From positions 60,857,671-60,921,670 of the forward strand of contig NC_012879.2 of assembly GCF_000003195.3 (NCBI RefSeq): a stretch of 64,000 nt of DNA. Direction: 5' to 3'. Below the pieces are notes generated by a model that was given only the letters and a program-made list of their open reading frames with translations, made no database searches and was not told where the DNA came from. Shown piece after piece: positions 23,043 through 35,000 of this stretch (position 1 is the stretch's first letter; the number at the start of each line of letters is the position of its first letter). A program made the position numbers and the translations under genes. The stretch comes from Sorghum bicolor. Lineage: Eukaryota > Streptophyta > Magnoliopsida > Poales > Poaceae.

Positions 23043-23268
23043 TTTCCTCCGTCTCAAAATAAGTGCACTTCTAGTAGAACTATGGTGAAAATAACAATGC
23101 TAGTGGAAAATTATAAATATAACCCTAAAAAGATGCAATGATTGCACTTTGAGAAGAGAGAAAATAGAAAAAGACAAATAGAGTCATATTGTCTTATATG
23201 TAGATGTACACTTATTTTAGGAAAAAAATTTAAACTCTATGAGTGCACTTATTATGGGACGGAGGGAG
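23043..23268. mobile_element. Stowaway-like MITE
   Basis: TTCCTCCGTCTCAAAATAAG on the left pairs with CTTATTATGGGACGGAGGGA on the right. The element is flanked by TA at 23041-23042 and 23269-23270. The inner sequence GTGCACTT is also inverted. Typical Stowaway structure. Confidence 0.85.
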
Positions 23269-23282
23269 TAAGTGATATGATG

Positions 23283-24597
23283 GGAAGGCATCAAGCAAGA
23301 GCAAGCAAATTAAGAAGCCCCACATCATCTCCATGGTGACTCGAGGGGCTCTCGGCAACCATCGCCTAGGGCGTCTAGGCCGCCCCTCTAATGAGGCTTT
23401 AGATCCTCACCCTCCATGCTAGATTCGATATCTAGCATCGAGCCCTGGTGATTCTCATCTTTGGATAGCGCAATAGGCCCCAAAGTCACTGAGAGGTCGC
23501 TCCCCCTTCGCCTACCACACTGTGGTAGGTCAGGTGGCTAAGGGGCGCCACCGCACTTCGAACTGCCTAGATTCCAATGGATCAGGGGGCTAGCACGAGG
23601 ACGAGGACACATCTATAGCTTAGAACCCCTTCGACGCATAGTGCCTACCTGCACATATGTCTACGTGGACCCTCCCTTTGGGAGCTTTCCAACCTATCAG
23701 GTTCCTGCATCTGGGCCTAGGGTCCAGCCTCGTAGGTGCTTGTAAAGGCTTGGGCGAGACCTCAATACAGTGGTAGTTCTAGATGAAAGCCTTGCTCGGC
23801 TACTAGTCAACGCCAATGGTGATGGCAATCCCAGACATCATGTCCCTCCTTGGTGGCGTCACTGAAGAATCTCTCATGTGGGCATGCTATCGTCTTCCTG
23901 TGGGGATCGTTGCCATTCATTCCTTGTCGTGTCGCCAGTCCATATCGGAGTTCCTTGTTGTGCTTATGTGCTTCTCGTTCATCCTTTGTAATGGTTGTCT
24001 ACCATAGCATCATTGGGGTCATCTTGGTAGATGTTTTTGTCGTCGTTTGTTTTGCTCACTCTTTATGGATGTTTTGCTATCGACATCATGTTAGTTCCCA
24101 TGGCATATGATTTGCCCCGAGGTTTTCTAGGCCTCTCCTATGGCAGATGCTTTGTCGCCATTGTAGTTCAGCTTTTGTGGCGGATGCTTTGCCCTAGCAT
24201 CACTTTGGTGTTAGTGGATTAATTTGCTGTTGAGATCGCATTAGTTCCTATGGCGGATGCTTTGTCGCCGAGGTTGTATGGGTCTCCCTCTAGCAGATGC
24301 TTTGCTGCCAACTGTGTTGCCTTAATTGGGTGGATGCTTTGCCACCATGATTTTGATTTTTCTTTAGGCAATTGTTTGTGTCGATGTCTTCTATTTTCAC
24401 AGGATCAGCTAGTTTTCTTGGGTATTGTAGCTGAGGGATCACGCCCGCTGCTTTTCCTTGTTGTTTGTTTTAAGTTATCTACCACTGTCGGGGGTTCATA
24501 GCCTGCGCTATGAGGTCCCCCTCATAGTTGAGTCTGTGACTCCATTCTTCTTAATGAAACACATACTAAGGAATCTCAAAGCATGTTCTCAAAAAAA
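23283..24597 (+). mobile_element. Probable retroposon-like insertion with A-rich tail
   Basis: A 1.3 kb stretch of higher GC ends in AATGAAACACATACT, CAAAGCATGTTCTC and an A-rich run, like other LINE-type 3' ends in this window. A possible, imperfect target repeat is GATGGGAAGGCA at about 23279-23290 against GATGACAAGGCA after the A run. No open frame with recognisable domains; degenerate internal repeats occur at 24030-24350. Confidence 0.4.
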
Positions 24598-25780
24598 GGA
24601 TGACAAGGCAGAGCCATAATAAGATAAATTCTAGCTGTCAAACAGTGATTGGTTTGGAACCTTCAGCTTTTCACAATCTAAAAATCCATAAGATGCTCTT
24701 TTTAGAAACCCTATATTAAACAAATGGACCGAGCATATACAAATGGAATTGCACTTATAGTCTATCTAGTCGGTCATTTAGATATATCTATTGCATATGA
24801 AGAACTGGAGTTTCAAGCTAATGGTGACTATGAATCCTATACATGAAGATAAAATAACTCAATAATTCTCTAAATTAAGTACCAATGCAACAAGAAGGTC
24901 TAATCTTGTTAGACGTCACCTTGGGAAACAAAAGCATTCTAGGTCCATTTGAAATATAGAGGAAAAATACATATCCAATTCCTATAAGGGCCATTCAAAC
25001 AAAAGAATGTTTTCAACAATTTGTACGAATTAGAGCATTCTAAAAAAATTGAAAGAAACTAAACATAAGCTCGATCTAGTGATAAAAATGGAAAGGGGAG
25101 AATTTCACCACCAAAAAAAGTATTTCATTATATATATGGTTGTTTTGAACAATAAAAATAATATACTAGAGTAAATCTGGAGCCTCTTAAAAATATATTC
25201 TTCACCTCCAATCCATGTTGCTGATAATGTTGGAGCGCACCGACATCAAAGACCACTCTCAAATTATCCACAGCATCAGGCCCAAAGCAGCGCATGATCC
25301 TGATGAGTTTGCAACCATTGTGAGATAAAAATCCAGTGAACCGGTGGCACAAAGATACATATGGGAAACACGACCATCCACACCAATCGCATCAACCCAA
25401 CAAATAAGCCCGATGTGAAGGACTCTTGTTTTAATGCCTAGATAGGAGTATTTGCAAAAAAAAAAGCACTAGAAGAAAAGAAACAAGATCCTGCAATGAT
25501 CGGCAATTTTTTTTTCATAACTACTATGAATAATAAACTAGATAATGTATGTAGGATCCCTCTGCTCTTTTCTCACCGCTGGTGAGGCTGCTGCCGTACA
25601 GGGAGGAGTTGTGGAACCGTGATGGTGACGGTCTGCCACGGTCACGAACTCGCCTCAAGAGTGGAGTTGCATTGGGTACCGGACATGTTTGATGTTTCCA
25701 CTTCCTTGGAAAGGAAATACGTAGTGCAAAAATATCAAGCACCTTTATTAATTAAAGTAGTAGTAGGAGGAGTATCAAAT
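24598..25780. other. Intergenic, nothing recognised
   Basis: A/T-rich sequence with only short ORFs that match no family I know. No terminal-repeat element could be delimited. Confidence 0.45.
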
Positions 25781-25927
25781 TGGGTCTCGTTTACTTCCAC
25801 CTAAAAACCCAAAATTTTTAAAATTCTCCGTCACATCGAATCTTTAGACGTATGCATGGAGTATTAAATATAAACAAAAATAAAAGCTAATTGCATAGTT
25901 TGGTCGGAATTGACGAGACGAATCTTC
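25781..25927. mobile_element. Truncated Tourist-like MITE
   Basis: Left half of the GGCCTTGTTTAG family: GGTCTCGTTTACTTCCACC, then TCACATCGAATCTTTAGACG and ATGCATGGAGTATTAAATAT, then GACGAGACGAATCTT. The right half is missing. Confidence 0.6.
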
Positions 25928-26655
25928 ACCAAACCACACACAGCACAGCACAGCACAGCAACAGTTGGTCCCGCGCCCTTTTCCGCCACCTCACCTCCTC
26001 CACGTACGTACGTGGCCCCACTACAAATCGCTCAAAAGAAAGATCCCCCTACCTTTGATTTAAAAGTCCTTTTGAAAAAGGATTGGATTTTTTTTTTTAA
26101 AACGGTAGGCAGGAGTTCTGTCGAGCTTATATTGAGACAAGGTTTGGATTAAACATTAAGAATATAAATCATCAGTAACTTTTAAAATTTTGAGCTTACG
26201 AATTATATGAATAAATTTATCTTAAATATTTTCCTAAATTATAAAAGTATACATATATTATCTTTTTTTAAATATAAAAATAAGAAATCAAAGTTATGTT
26301 TTAGAAAAGGTGTCACCACAGATAAGAGATCAAAGCTGTCCTAGCAAAATGCTCACCATATATCAGCTTTTGTAAATGTTTTGTTTTTAAACACCTTTTG
26401 TAAATGTTTGTACTCTGATACGGAGCAAATATTTTGTTAGCCCGGACCGTTCCATCTCTCTGTATACTCCCTGCTCCCTCCGTCGTGGGAACCAAAAAAA
26501 AGAGTAATTCTAGCACTCATGCATGTGTTGTTATAATTCTACTTTATGAACAAATATACTACTGTATGCAATAAAGTACACAGAGCTTATAGGTGCGTAA
26601 TTATCTGCTTGCGTTTATTTAATGACCAGTTGGAGTAGGAGTAGAAAGATTCTTA
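25928..26655. other. Intergenic, nothing recognised
   Basis: Mostly A/T-rich. A CACAG short tandem run occurs near 25940-25960 and an ACGTACGTACGT run near 26004. No gene seen. Confidence 0.45.
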
Positions 26656-26894
26656 GGCCTTGTTTAGTTCACCCAAAATCCAAAAAATTTTAAGATTTTC
26701 TGTCACATCGAATCTTGTGGCACATGCATGTAGCATTAAATATATATAAAAATAAAAACTAATTACACAGTTTGCCTGTAAATCGTGAGGTGAATCTTTA
26801 AAACTAGTTACTTCATGATTGAATAATATTTATCAAATAAAAACAAAAATGCTACAACATCAAAATCTAAAAACTTTTTGATCTCAACAAAGCC
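26656..26894. mobile_element. Tourist-like MITE (GGCCTTGTTTAG family)
   Basis: Starts GGCCTTGTTTAGTTCACCC, ends CTCAACAAAGCC, and is flanked by TTA on both sides (26653-26655 and 26895-26897). Contains TCACATCGAATCTTGTGGC and the other family signatures. Confidence 0.85.
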
Positions 26895-26943
26895 TTACTA
26901 ACGAAACTTGAATCTATCTGAAGTAGACTGGACCCAATTCATA

Positions 26944-27006
26944 GGTCACATGATTAGGTTAGTGGCTGCCTGATAGTCACATGATTAGGTTAGTGGCTGC
27001 CTGATA
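26944..27006. repeat. Short direct tandem repeat
   Basis: Two adjacent copies of a roughly 31-bp unit beginning GTCACATGATTAGGTTAG and ending GCCTGATA. Confidence 0.8.
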
Positions 27007-27149
27007 GTACCGACATGCATACCTGGATGCATTGAGAATGAGGTTGAGTGCCAGGAAATGTCACGAGGCATCTCCACCACAAAAAAGATACTCCTGGATC
27101 GAGCTAACTGCCACCACAGATATATTATATATACTAGCTAGGATCCGGT

Positions 27150-27410
27150 TAGGATCCATTAGAAAATACTAACAGATGTGTACTGTTCATTGGATCCATT
27201 ACTGTTAAACATAACGGGTACGCACTATTAATTGGAACCGTTACTATTTAGCGTAACGGGTGTACTGCTCACTGGAGGATAACGGTTACACTGTTCACTG
27301 GATCCAATCCGTTAGTGTTGTACTTAACGGGTGTATTGTTCATAGGATCCGTTACTGTTCTACTTAACGGATGTACTGTTCTTAAGATCCGTTACTGTTA
27401 ATGTACAGTA
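27150..27410. repeat. Degenerate tandem repeat (GTTACTGTT/AACGG units)
   Basis: About five diverged units of 45-60 bp share a TAACGGGTGTACTGTTC-like part and a GGATCCGTTACTGTT-like part. BamHI-type GGATCC sites recur. Non-coding. Confidence 0.65.
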
Positions 27411-27552
27411 AATTGTGAGAGAGACAGTGGTATACAATTATAAGGGTAAGGAATAGATAATCTATATAATTTATAAAAAAAAACAGGGCATGAAATCAGA
27501 GCCACATGTCATCATCTACTATTTTTAATTCCCTTTTTGTTTTCTATATATA

Positions 27553-27796
27553 GGCCTTGTTTAGTTCACCCCGAAATCCAAAAAGTTTTCAAGATTCCCT
27601 GTCACATCGAATCTTGCGGCACATGCATGAAGCATTAAATATAGACGAAAACAAAAACTAATCACAAAGTTTGACTGTAAATCACGAGACGAATCTTTTG
27701 ACTCTAGTTAGTCTATGATTGGACAATATTTACCACAAACAAACGAAAGTGCTACAGTTTCGAAAAACTTTTCAGTTTTCGGAACTAAACAGGGCC
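27553..27796. mobile_element. Tourist-like MITE (GGCCTTGTTTAG family)
   Basis: Terminal repeats GGCCTTGTTTAGTTCACCCC and GGAACTAAACAGGGCC, flanked by ATA at both ends (27550-27552 and 27797-27799). One of the best preserved copies in the window. Confidence 0.88.
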
Positions 27797-27799
27797 ATA

Positions 27800-29018
27800 A
27801 TATATATAGTTTTGACCTTTTGCCGCTGGGGACTTGTGGAGCATGCTATCCTAGCTGTAGCTGTAGGAATGCTGGCTAGTCGTTTCTAGACGCTTCTGAT
27901 CCGTCGTCCCATGCGCCAAGTTTCGTGGCCATGGCCACCCACCCACAATTCTTTTGCTTTGCTGCTCCCACCCAACAGTATTAAGTATTTGTATTTTTGT
28001 CCTTATGAAAAATATTTCTCATATTACTAAATCCAGATATGACAAACTCATATCACTTGAACTAAAAGATCATACAAAATACATTTGACTCTTTAGTTCC
28101 TCAGTGAATTGCTAAAAATAAATATCAAACACACTTTGAACACAATAGAAGTTCAGGTTTTACAGTAGTATGTCCTAAATTAACTAACACACAATTTTGA
28201 TTAATTGCTGTCAAAAATTTGCAAAAGAAAGTCCACTGATCAACTACGTTCACCATTTCGCAGACAGTGTATTCTAACATTTTTACAAGAGCGATCCTTT
28301 TTTTCAATGTTGCCACCTTCCTTGTTTTGTAGGTAGAGTCCCAGCCTTCTAATCTAAAATTCTGCATCACCCGTGCATACGGCACTTATATAATAATGTT
28401 TATAATATACGTACATCAACATTGTGTTACCTGTTAAAGCTCAACATGTATATATTATACATTAAAAAATTGGTACTAGATGTTTAAGTTGGCATGGTTC
28501 TCTGTTGCGTGTTAGTAGTTCGGTCGATATTGTTACTTGGTCAGCAATCAGTTATCAACCACAAGCCCAAAGTCATTGCCAATCTCAATCGGCTATGCCA
28601 CCAACTACGTACTACATATTTTGCCTCCATTTTCCTGGTTGTCCTCATCCCAGATAGTAATCATTCTCACTTGTCAGCATGGCTCAACCCCAGCTAGACC
28701 AACATCAGCTCAGATATGACGCCTGCCATGCACGATTGAATATCAGATCAGATACTGGCCATTGCACTACTAGCAAATCTCAGATGCCTCCGATCCACAA
28801 GACCATACAAAGCAAACCTCAGCATGCACAGAGCCACAGATTTACATACTACTACTAGTACTAGGTGCAACACAACACACAATACGGCTTGACATATACT
28901 CCTACTAGCTAGGCAGGCTACTGCATCATGCTCCCAGCCGCCCTCTACTCTCTGAACCTGATTGTTCCAGGACTACCGGCGCCGGCGTCCGCCGTAACCT
29001 TCAATCAGCATCCCGTAA
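27800..29018. other. Intergenic and 3' flank of the callose synthase gene
   Basis: The last few hundred bases before 29019 should hold the 3' UTR of the minus-strand callose synthase. The rest shows no gene or element I can name. Confidence 0.4.
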
Positions 29019-32000
29019 CTACTCCTTGTTCCGGGTCCCTCGGTCTTTCTTGTGGCCTCCGAGGATACGGGAGATCTGCAGACCTCTGCTGAAGGCCTGG
29101 TTGAACAGCATCCTGGTCTGGAATTCGGACACGAACGGGAACCAGGCAAGGAAGGCAATGGGCGTGAACAGGAGAAGTCCCATCAAGATCTCGTAGCCCC
29201 GGGCAAGAGCCTTGATTGACCCCCACAGCCCAATCTTTTGAATCACAGGCCTGATCGCTTGGGCAATCTGCAACACAAGGTGACCAAGAATAGTAAGTAA
29301 ATAAGGAATCAAAAGGGACGCGGGAAAGATTATTATAAAACACATGTTCAACAACTAACCAGGAGCAAACCCCATCCAGTGGGCATGAAAGCAAGGATGC
29401 AAACAAAGATGTCCAGAACCGTCATGCCAGGGATTGCTATTAAGATTACCACGATGGCTGTAAAAGTTATAAATATGAGACCCTTGATCAACCGGAACAC
29501 GAGCTGGAACTCTGCACTGAACCTCCTCCTGCCCACTGATACGGTCTGCAAAAGAAAATACAACTAATTGAGTGATCCAGCTACAGAGAGCGGTTAAACC
29601 ATTGGTGCCTCTTAACAGAACCAAAAATCTTATTACAAATATAGCACTTCTAGAGCTTTGCAACCTAATTATATATTGTGTGGATTGATTTTTATTTTAT
29701 TTTATTTTATTTTGCTAAATTATATCAGTCAGAAGGGAATCTTTTTTTTACTAGACTAGGCACTACCACAACCAAACCATTGATGAATACTATTCCCTAG
29801 GAACCATGAACACAAGAGATGATTGTAGAAAAATTTACCTTCATAACCAGTAAAATGACAAAAATTACAACCCATGAGAAGCAATAAACCTGGAAAGAAG
29901 CACTAGTTAGAAAAACTGCACCATCATAAAGCAGATGACACCAACCCAATGCGAAATAAGACAAGTAAATTACCAGCACACTCTGGTTATCCTTGGTTAT
30001 CTTCTTCGTTATGTTCAGATGATACACAAGTCCATATTGGTAAATAAAGAAACGCAATGCAAGCAGTATTTCGACAATAGTACCACGCTTCCCAGAGTAC
30101 CGAAGGGGCTCTTGCTCTTTTTCCCACCATGACTCCCAGCTTTTCTCTGGTGCTACACCAATACCTCCACGATTGCTGATCCACTTGTGCCAATCAGTCC
30201 AGTCATCCACAATCTTTTGCCACTCAAATCCAGAAGGATTGAACAGGAAGGGTGCAAAGAGCCAAGTGCCCACCATGAACCACATGGATACGGTGATGAA
30301 GATGTAAGTTATAGCCCCTCTATATGACTGACCAAATATTTCATACACAACCAGTAGAATCATCAGCTCGATGCCCTTCACAAAATGGCTACGGGAATAA
30401 AGTCGATAGTTGTCAGCAAATTTGGCATGGAACACCACAAACCCACGTCCAGTGGCTCTGTATTCAGCTCCTCCATGGAGTAACGTCCTTCCGTAGTAGT
30501 GAGTTTTTGTTCCCAATGAGAATGTGAAGAAAACAGAGGCCAACTGAAGTTGCATCAGTATAAAGTCACTCAATGCAGTTCTGAATCCTCTCTCCAAACC
30601 GATTTCCATCATCATGGGTAGCGCCATCAAAAACCCAAGTTGCACAAAAGACTCTGATGCAAGCGCAACCTGGAGGGGTGCATTGCGCACAAACCTCCTT
30701 CCAGTAGCCAGTGCTTCATCAAGTCCACTAAGTACAAGATATAGCCGCCCGTAGAGGAAAACATATACAGTCCATACTGTAATCTAAGTCCATACAGAAA
30801 TAACAGAAACGTTAAGGGTTAAACAACAAACAAGTCCAAACAAAAATGGAAGAAAGGTTAAATGCTAACCAATGAATGAACAAGAACAGCTAACAATTCA
30901 GATCAGAAAAATACCATTGTACTGAAGTAGAAACCAATTGTTGTGTAGTAACAAGACAGCATCCTGAAGAAATCAAAGCGATGACCTAGCCGGTAGATGT
31001 CACGGCTCAGCGTCTGTTCGCCATTTCCATTTGCTATCTTTGCCTCAAACAGAGATATTTGATTGAGACCCACATCCCTTCCCTTGCCAACTTGCATGTA
31101 TTCATGGTGAGTAACATTGCCTTCACGCAATGTGGAATTGAATCCTGCACCAATAGAAGCCACAATATTATCATAACAGTTCCACATTTACAAATGTTTA
31201 GCAGCAACAGCAAAAGAAAAGTACCTGCAAATATGTCCTCACTAAGATTGATAATTTTGGATGCTTTACTCACACCACCCCTCGTAACGTGGAAAAGGCG
31301 ATCAAAAACATCAGGATGACCATAATGAAACCGAACCCTGAATAAAGAAGGTTCAGGGAAAAAAATGTCAAAGACAGCATCTTAGAGTAGTAACATTCCA
31401 AAGAACAAAACAAATGAGAGGACAATTCACACAATCCAAAGATTGACAAAAGTAGAACCAATAGACAATGCATCGCCACACCATGAATGTAAAATGAAAT
31501 ATGAACCAAGATGGATACCTCAACGGATTGGCAAGCACTCGTTGTCCAATTGTCACAAAACTAGTTTCCTGATTTGACATGAACCATGCAAGGGATGACA
31601 CACTGCAGAAATTTTGCAACATTTAATCATGATAGGAAAACGAAAACTACAGAAAAATCAGAGGTCAGATGGTCTTAGTTTAATTTTAACCTTAAATATA
31701 TGAAACATGGCATATTACCTGCCCGTAAATATGTGTTCTCTGACTCCAAGTATTGATGGATATCTCACTCCATCATGTTTCTTCTGAAACTCTTGCAGCA
31801 GATTTCTCATTTTCAAAGCCTCCTCCATATAGTGCTCCTGCCAATACAACTCAACAAGTCAACATAACCAAAGGCACGAAATAGACAACAATTCCTAAAT
31901 CCTACCAGTCCACGGAGCTGTACCTGATTCATATCTATAGTTTGGAGACATTCGCCGCGGGTGAATATTATTGCATGGTTCTGATTTTCTGGCTTTCCTT

Positions 32001-35000
32001 CACCTAAAATGGCATTACCTGGTAGTTTTATCTTGTAGATGACCTACACAGAGAAGATATGTGGCGAATAAATCCAACAGAATTTGCACAACTGAGGTTG
32101 TGGCTGTGGATACTATAAATTGGATGAGTCATCAGAAAGATTTTGAACTATTCCAAATTAAACACAGAATGATCCAAACACAAACACAATAAAAAAAACA
32201 AGAATTTAAGTTCAAAGGATTTATGTAACCAGGCACACTTCTAGCAATGGACAACCTAGATAAAGAAAATGAAACCATGACTTTCTTCAGCTGCTAATCT
32301 ACAGAAGGTGTTAGGAACTTAAAAATAAATATGTCACATCCAAGATAATCTCCTTGACATGCCACCTATTTAATCTTCATCAGCATTCTTTCTTCATCAT
32401 TTCCAGTGCATCACATTGCAGTTTCAGTAAAGTAAGCATCAACCATGATACAGCAGAATAATGTCACACAAGTATTAAATTAACAGTGTAGTTTTTCAAT
32501 ACCTGATCAAGGCTCTGACCAGGCTCATTAGGTTTTGTAACAGAAGCCTTGACTAACACGGAGTAGTAAACCTTTTCAATCTTCTTGTTTCTATCTTGGC
32601 TGGGCGCTTCAACTTCATCAATATAGGCAACCCGAAGTGATGGATACCTGCCAAAAAATTGTCACTTCTGTTATTCCAATACATAACACATCACTTATGG
32701 ACAGCAAATAAACTAAACCATTGACAGTAGTAAGTAGTAATGTGTCCTTAACAATTTGCATCATCCTGTTACATTACTAAAACCTACAGTTATTGGATGA
32801 ATGACAATCATTAAAACAAGTTCATGTTAGCTTAATCCCAGTCAAACTTCTCTAACTTTGACCAAGTTTTTAGAAAAATATTTTAAAATCTAAAAGTTCA
32901 AATAAATGCATTATCAAAAGAATTTAATGAACCTAATTTGATATCATAGATGTTGATGCATTTTTCTATAAATTCGGTTAAAGTTAGAAAATCTTGACTT
33001 AGGAAAAGGGTAAAATGAACTATAAATTGGAACAGAGGGAGTACAAAAATAAAGAGTGAACTTGGCAAACACATTGCTAAAAGTAGGGTAGATAAGCAAA
33101 TATTGAAATTAACTGTTGACCCATCGGCCATCGCTAACTACTAACAGTTCCAAATCTAGACTGTTCTAACCCAATAAGCTTACTAATAGGTTGCAAGCAA
33201 AAGCAACCAGCTTGTGTTCTTTTCAGATTTGAGTATATACTTCGAAAAATGGAGAATATTTGCAATTTACTCCTATATAACAGGACTAATTCAGAAGTTC
33301 TCAAAGAAACTCACTCCGTCATTAGTCTCAAAATATCATGTGCACAAGGCTCATTAGAACGCTTCTGAATTCCATATTGTTGGCATGAGACAACATATGT
33401 AAACTTCATGTCAGCTATAGCCTTGCATTGAGTCATTAATTGTGAGTCCTCAGGCATTACTTCTGTTGCTCTGTAGCCTTCCATAAGATCTAATGAGACA
33501 AAAACAGAAGTTACCACATATGTCACTAAATCCACATTCAGAACAACAGTTCAAAACCACAGCATAGACAGCTATTAGAAATACCATCATCTTTGGCCAT
33601 ATCAAGAAAAGCCTGAAGCTCCAAAGCTTTTCGATAGTACATCATCCCTCTTACTGCATACACAAGAGCAACAATGACAAAAATAGACACCATACATACT
33701 TTAAGATGTTCCTTGAGAGAAGATATGCAGGAGATAGACTATACCAGTTCTTGTTAATGTCTGCCCCCTATATGATGCCCAAAGACGAAGCTTCTCTTCC
33801 AGTTCTTCATCTTCACGGAGTTCCTCTTCATTCTTGCAGCCCACCCTTTCGAGGAAATTTTTCCATTCATCTTCAGTGAGGTTAGTACACAAAAAGTCAG
33901 TTTCAGTGGACAGAGGGCAAACCCAAAAAATTTGCATGAATATCAGTTCAAGTAAATGGTAAGAAAGTGAGAAAATAACCTGGGTAAATTTTTTGTAAGT
34001 AGAAAAGAATGGAAACTCCATCCTCATTTGGCTCTTCCAGATTTTGTAATGAGAACAGAACATCTTCCTTGTAATAAGGAGTCAAGATACTACAATATAG
34101 AAATAGTTGAAGTAATGAAATAAGAAACTCAAGCAAAAGACCAAATCAAACATGCATCTTGCAAAAGTAGCTTGCCAACAAGTTTTGTGGAAAAGCATGC
34201 AAAAACAAACTTATGCAAAAGACAAGAATACACATGTTGCTCAAACAAAATGAATAGTTGGTTATACACATGTTGCTCAAACAAAATGAATAGCCAAGCA
34301 CACTGCAGTTCAAACAAATAAACAATAAAATGAAATCTTTCCAGATAAGGTAGGATCCTTTTTGATAAAAGAACTAATAAAGAGGACAGCATCAGCATTT
34401 CAAACAGATGAAACTGAAGCAAATACTCCCTGCGTTCCAAATTGTAAGCCATTTTAGTTTTGTCCTAAGTCAAACTTCTCTAACTTTCAACAAGTTCATC
34501 GACACATATTTAACATTTACAAACCAAATTTATGCATTATCATTGCATATTTCAAGTTTGATTTAACAAAACTACTTTGATGTGATAGATATCCATTCTC
34601 CTATAAACTTGCGATTTAGAACAAAATTAAAATGACCTACAATTTGGAAAGGAGTGAGTAGTAAATAACCAACTACGTTATTTACATGGGAATTGCCAAC
34701 AAAATGACAGCAAATTGAGGGACAGATAATCAGCGGCAAAAACTTACGAGAAGGGCAACATGTTCCGAACTTTTGGAGCATTGGGCATATCCATAAATAG
34801 AGAATTTGCAAAGAACGATATCCGCCGCCTAGCATCAAGATTAGTAGGAACATCCATAGCAGACTCCTTCACAGTTAACAGAAGGTGAAGCCTCTTTATC
34901 TGAAAAAAGCATAAAGTTTATGTCACCGCAGCAACAGAAAGAAAATATATAAGCATCATATCAGAATCCCCATATATAAAGGATGGGGATGAAAACCAGA

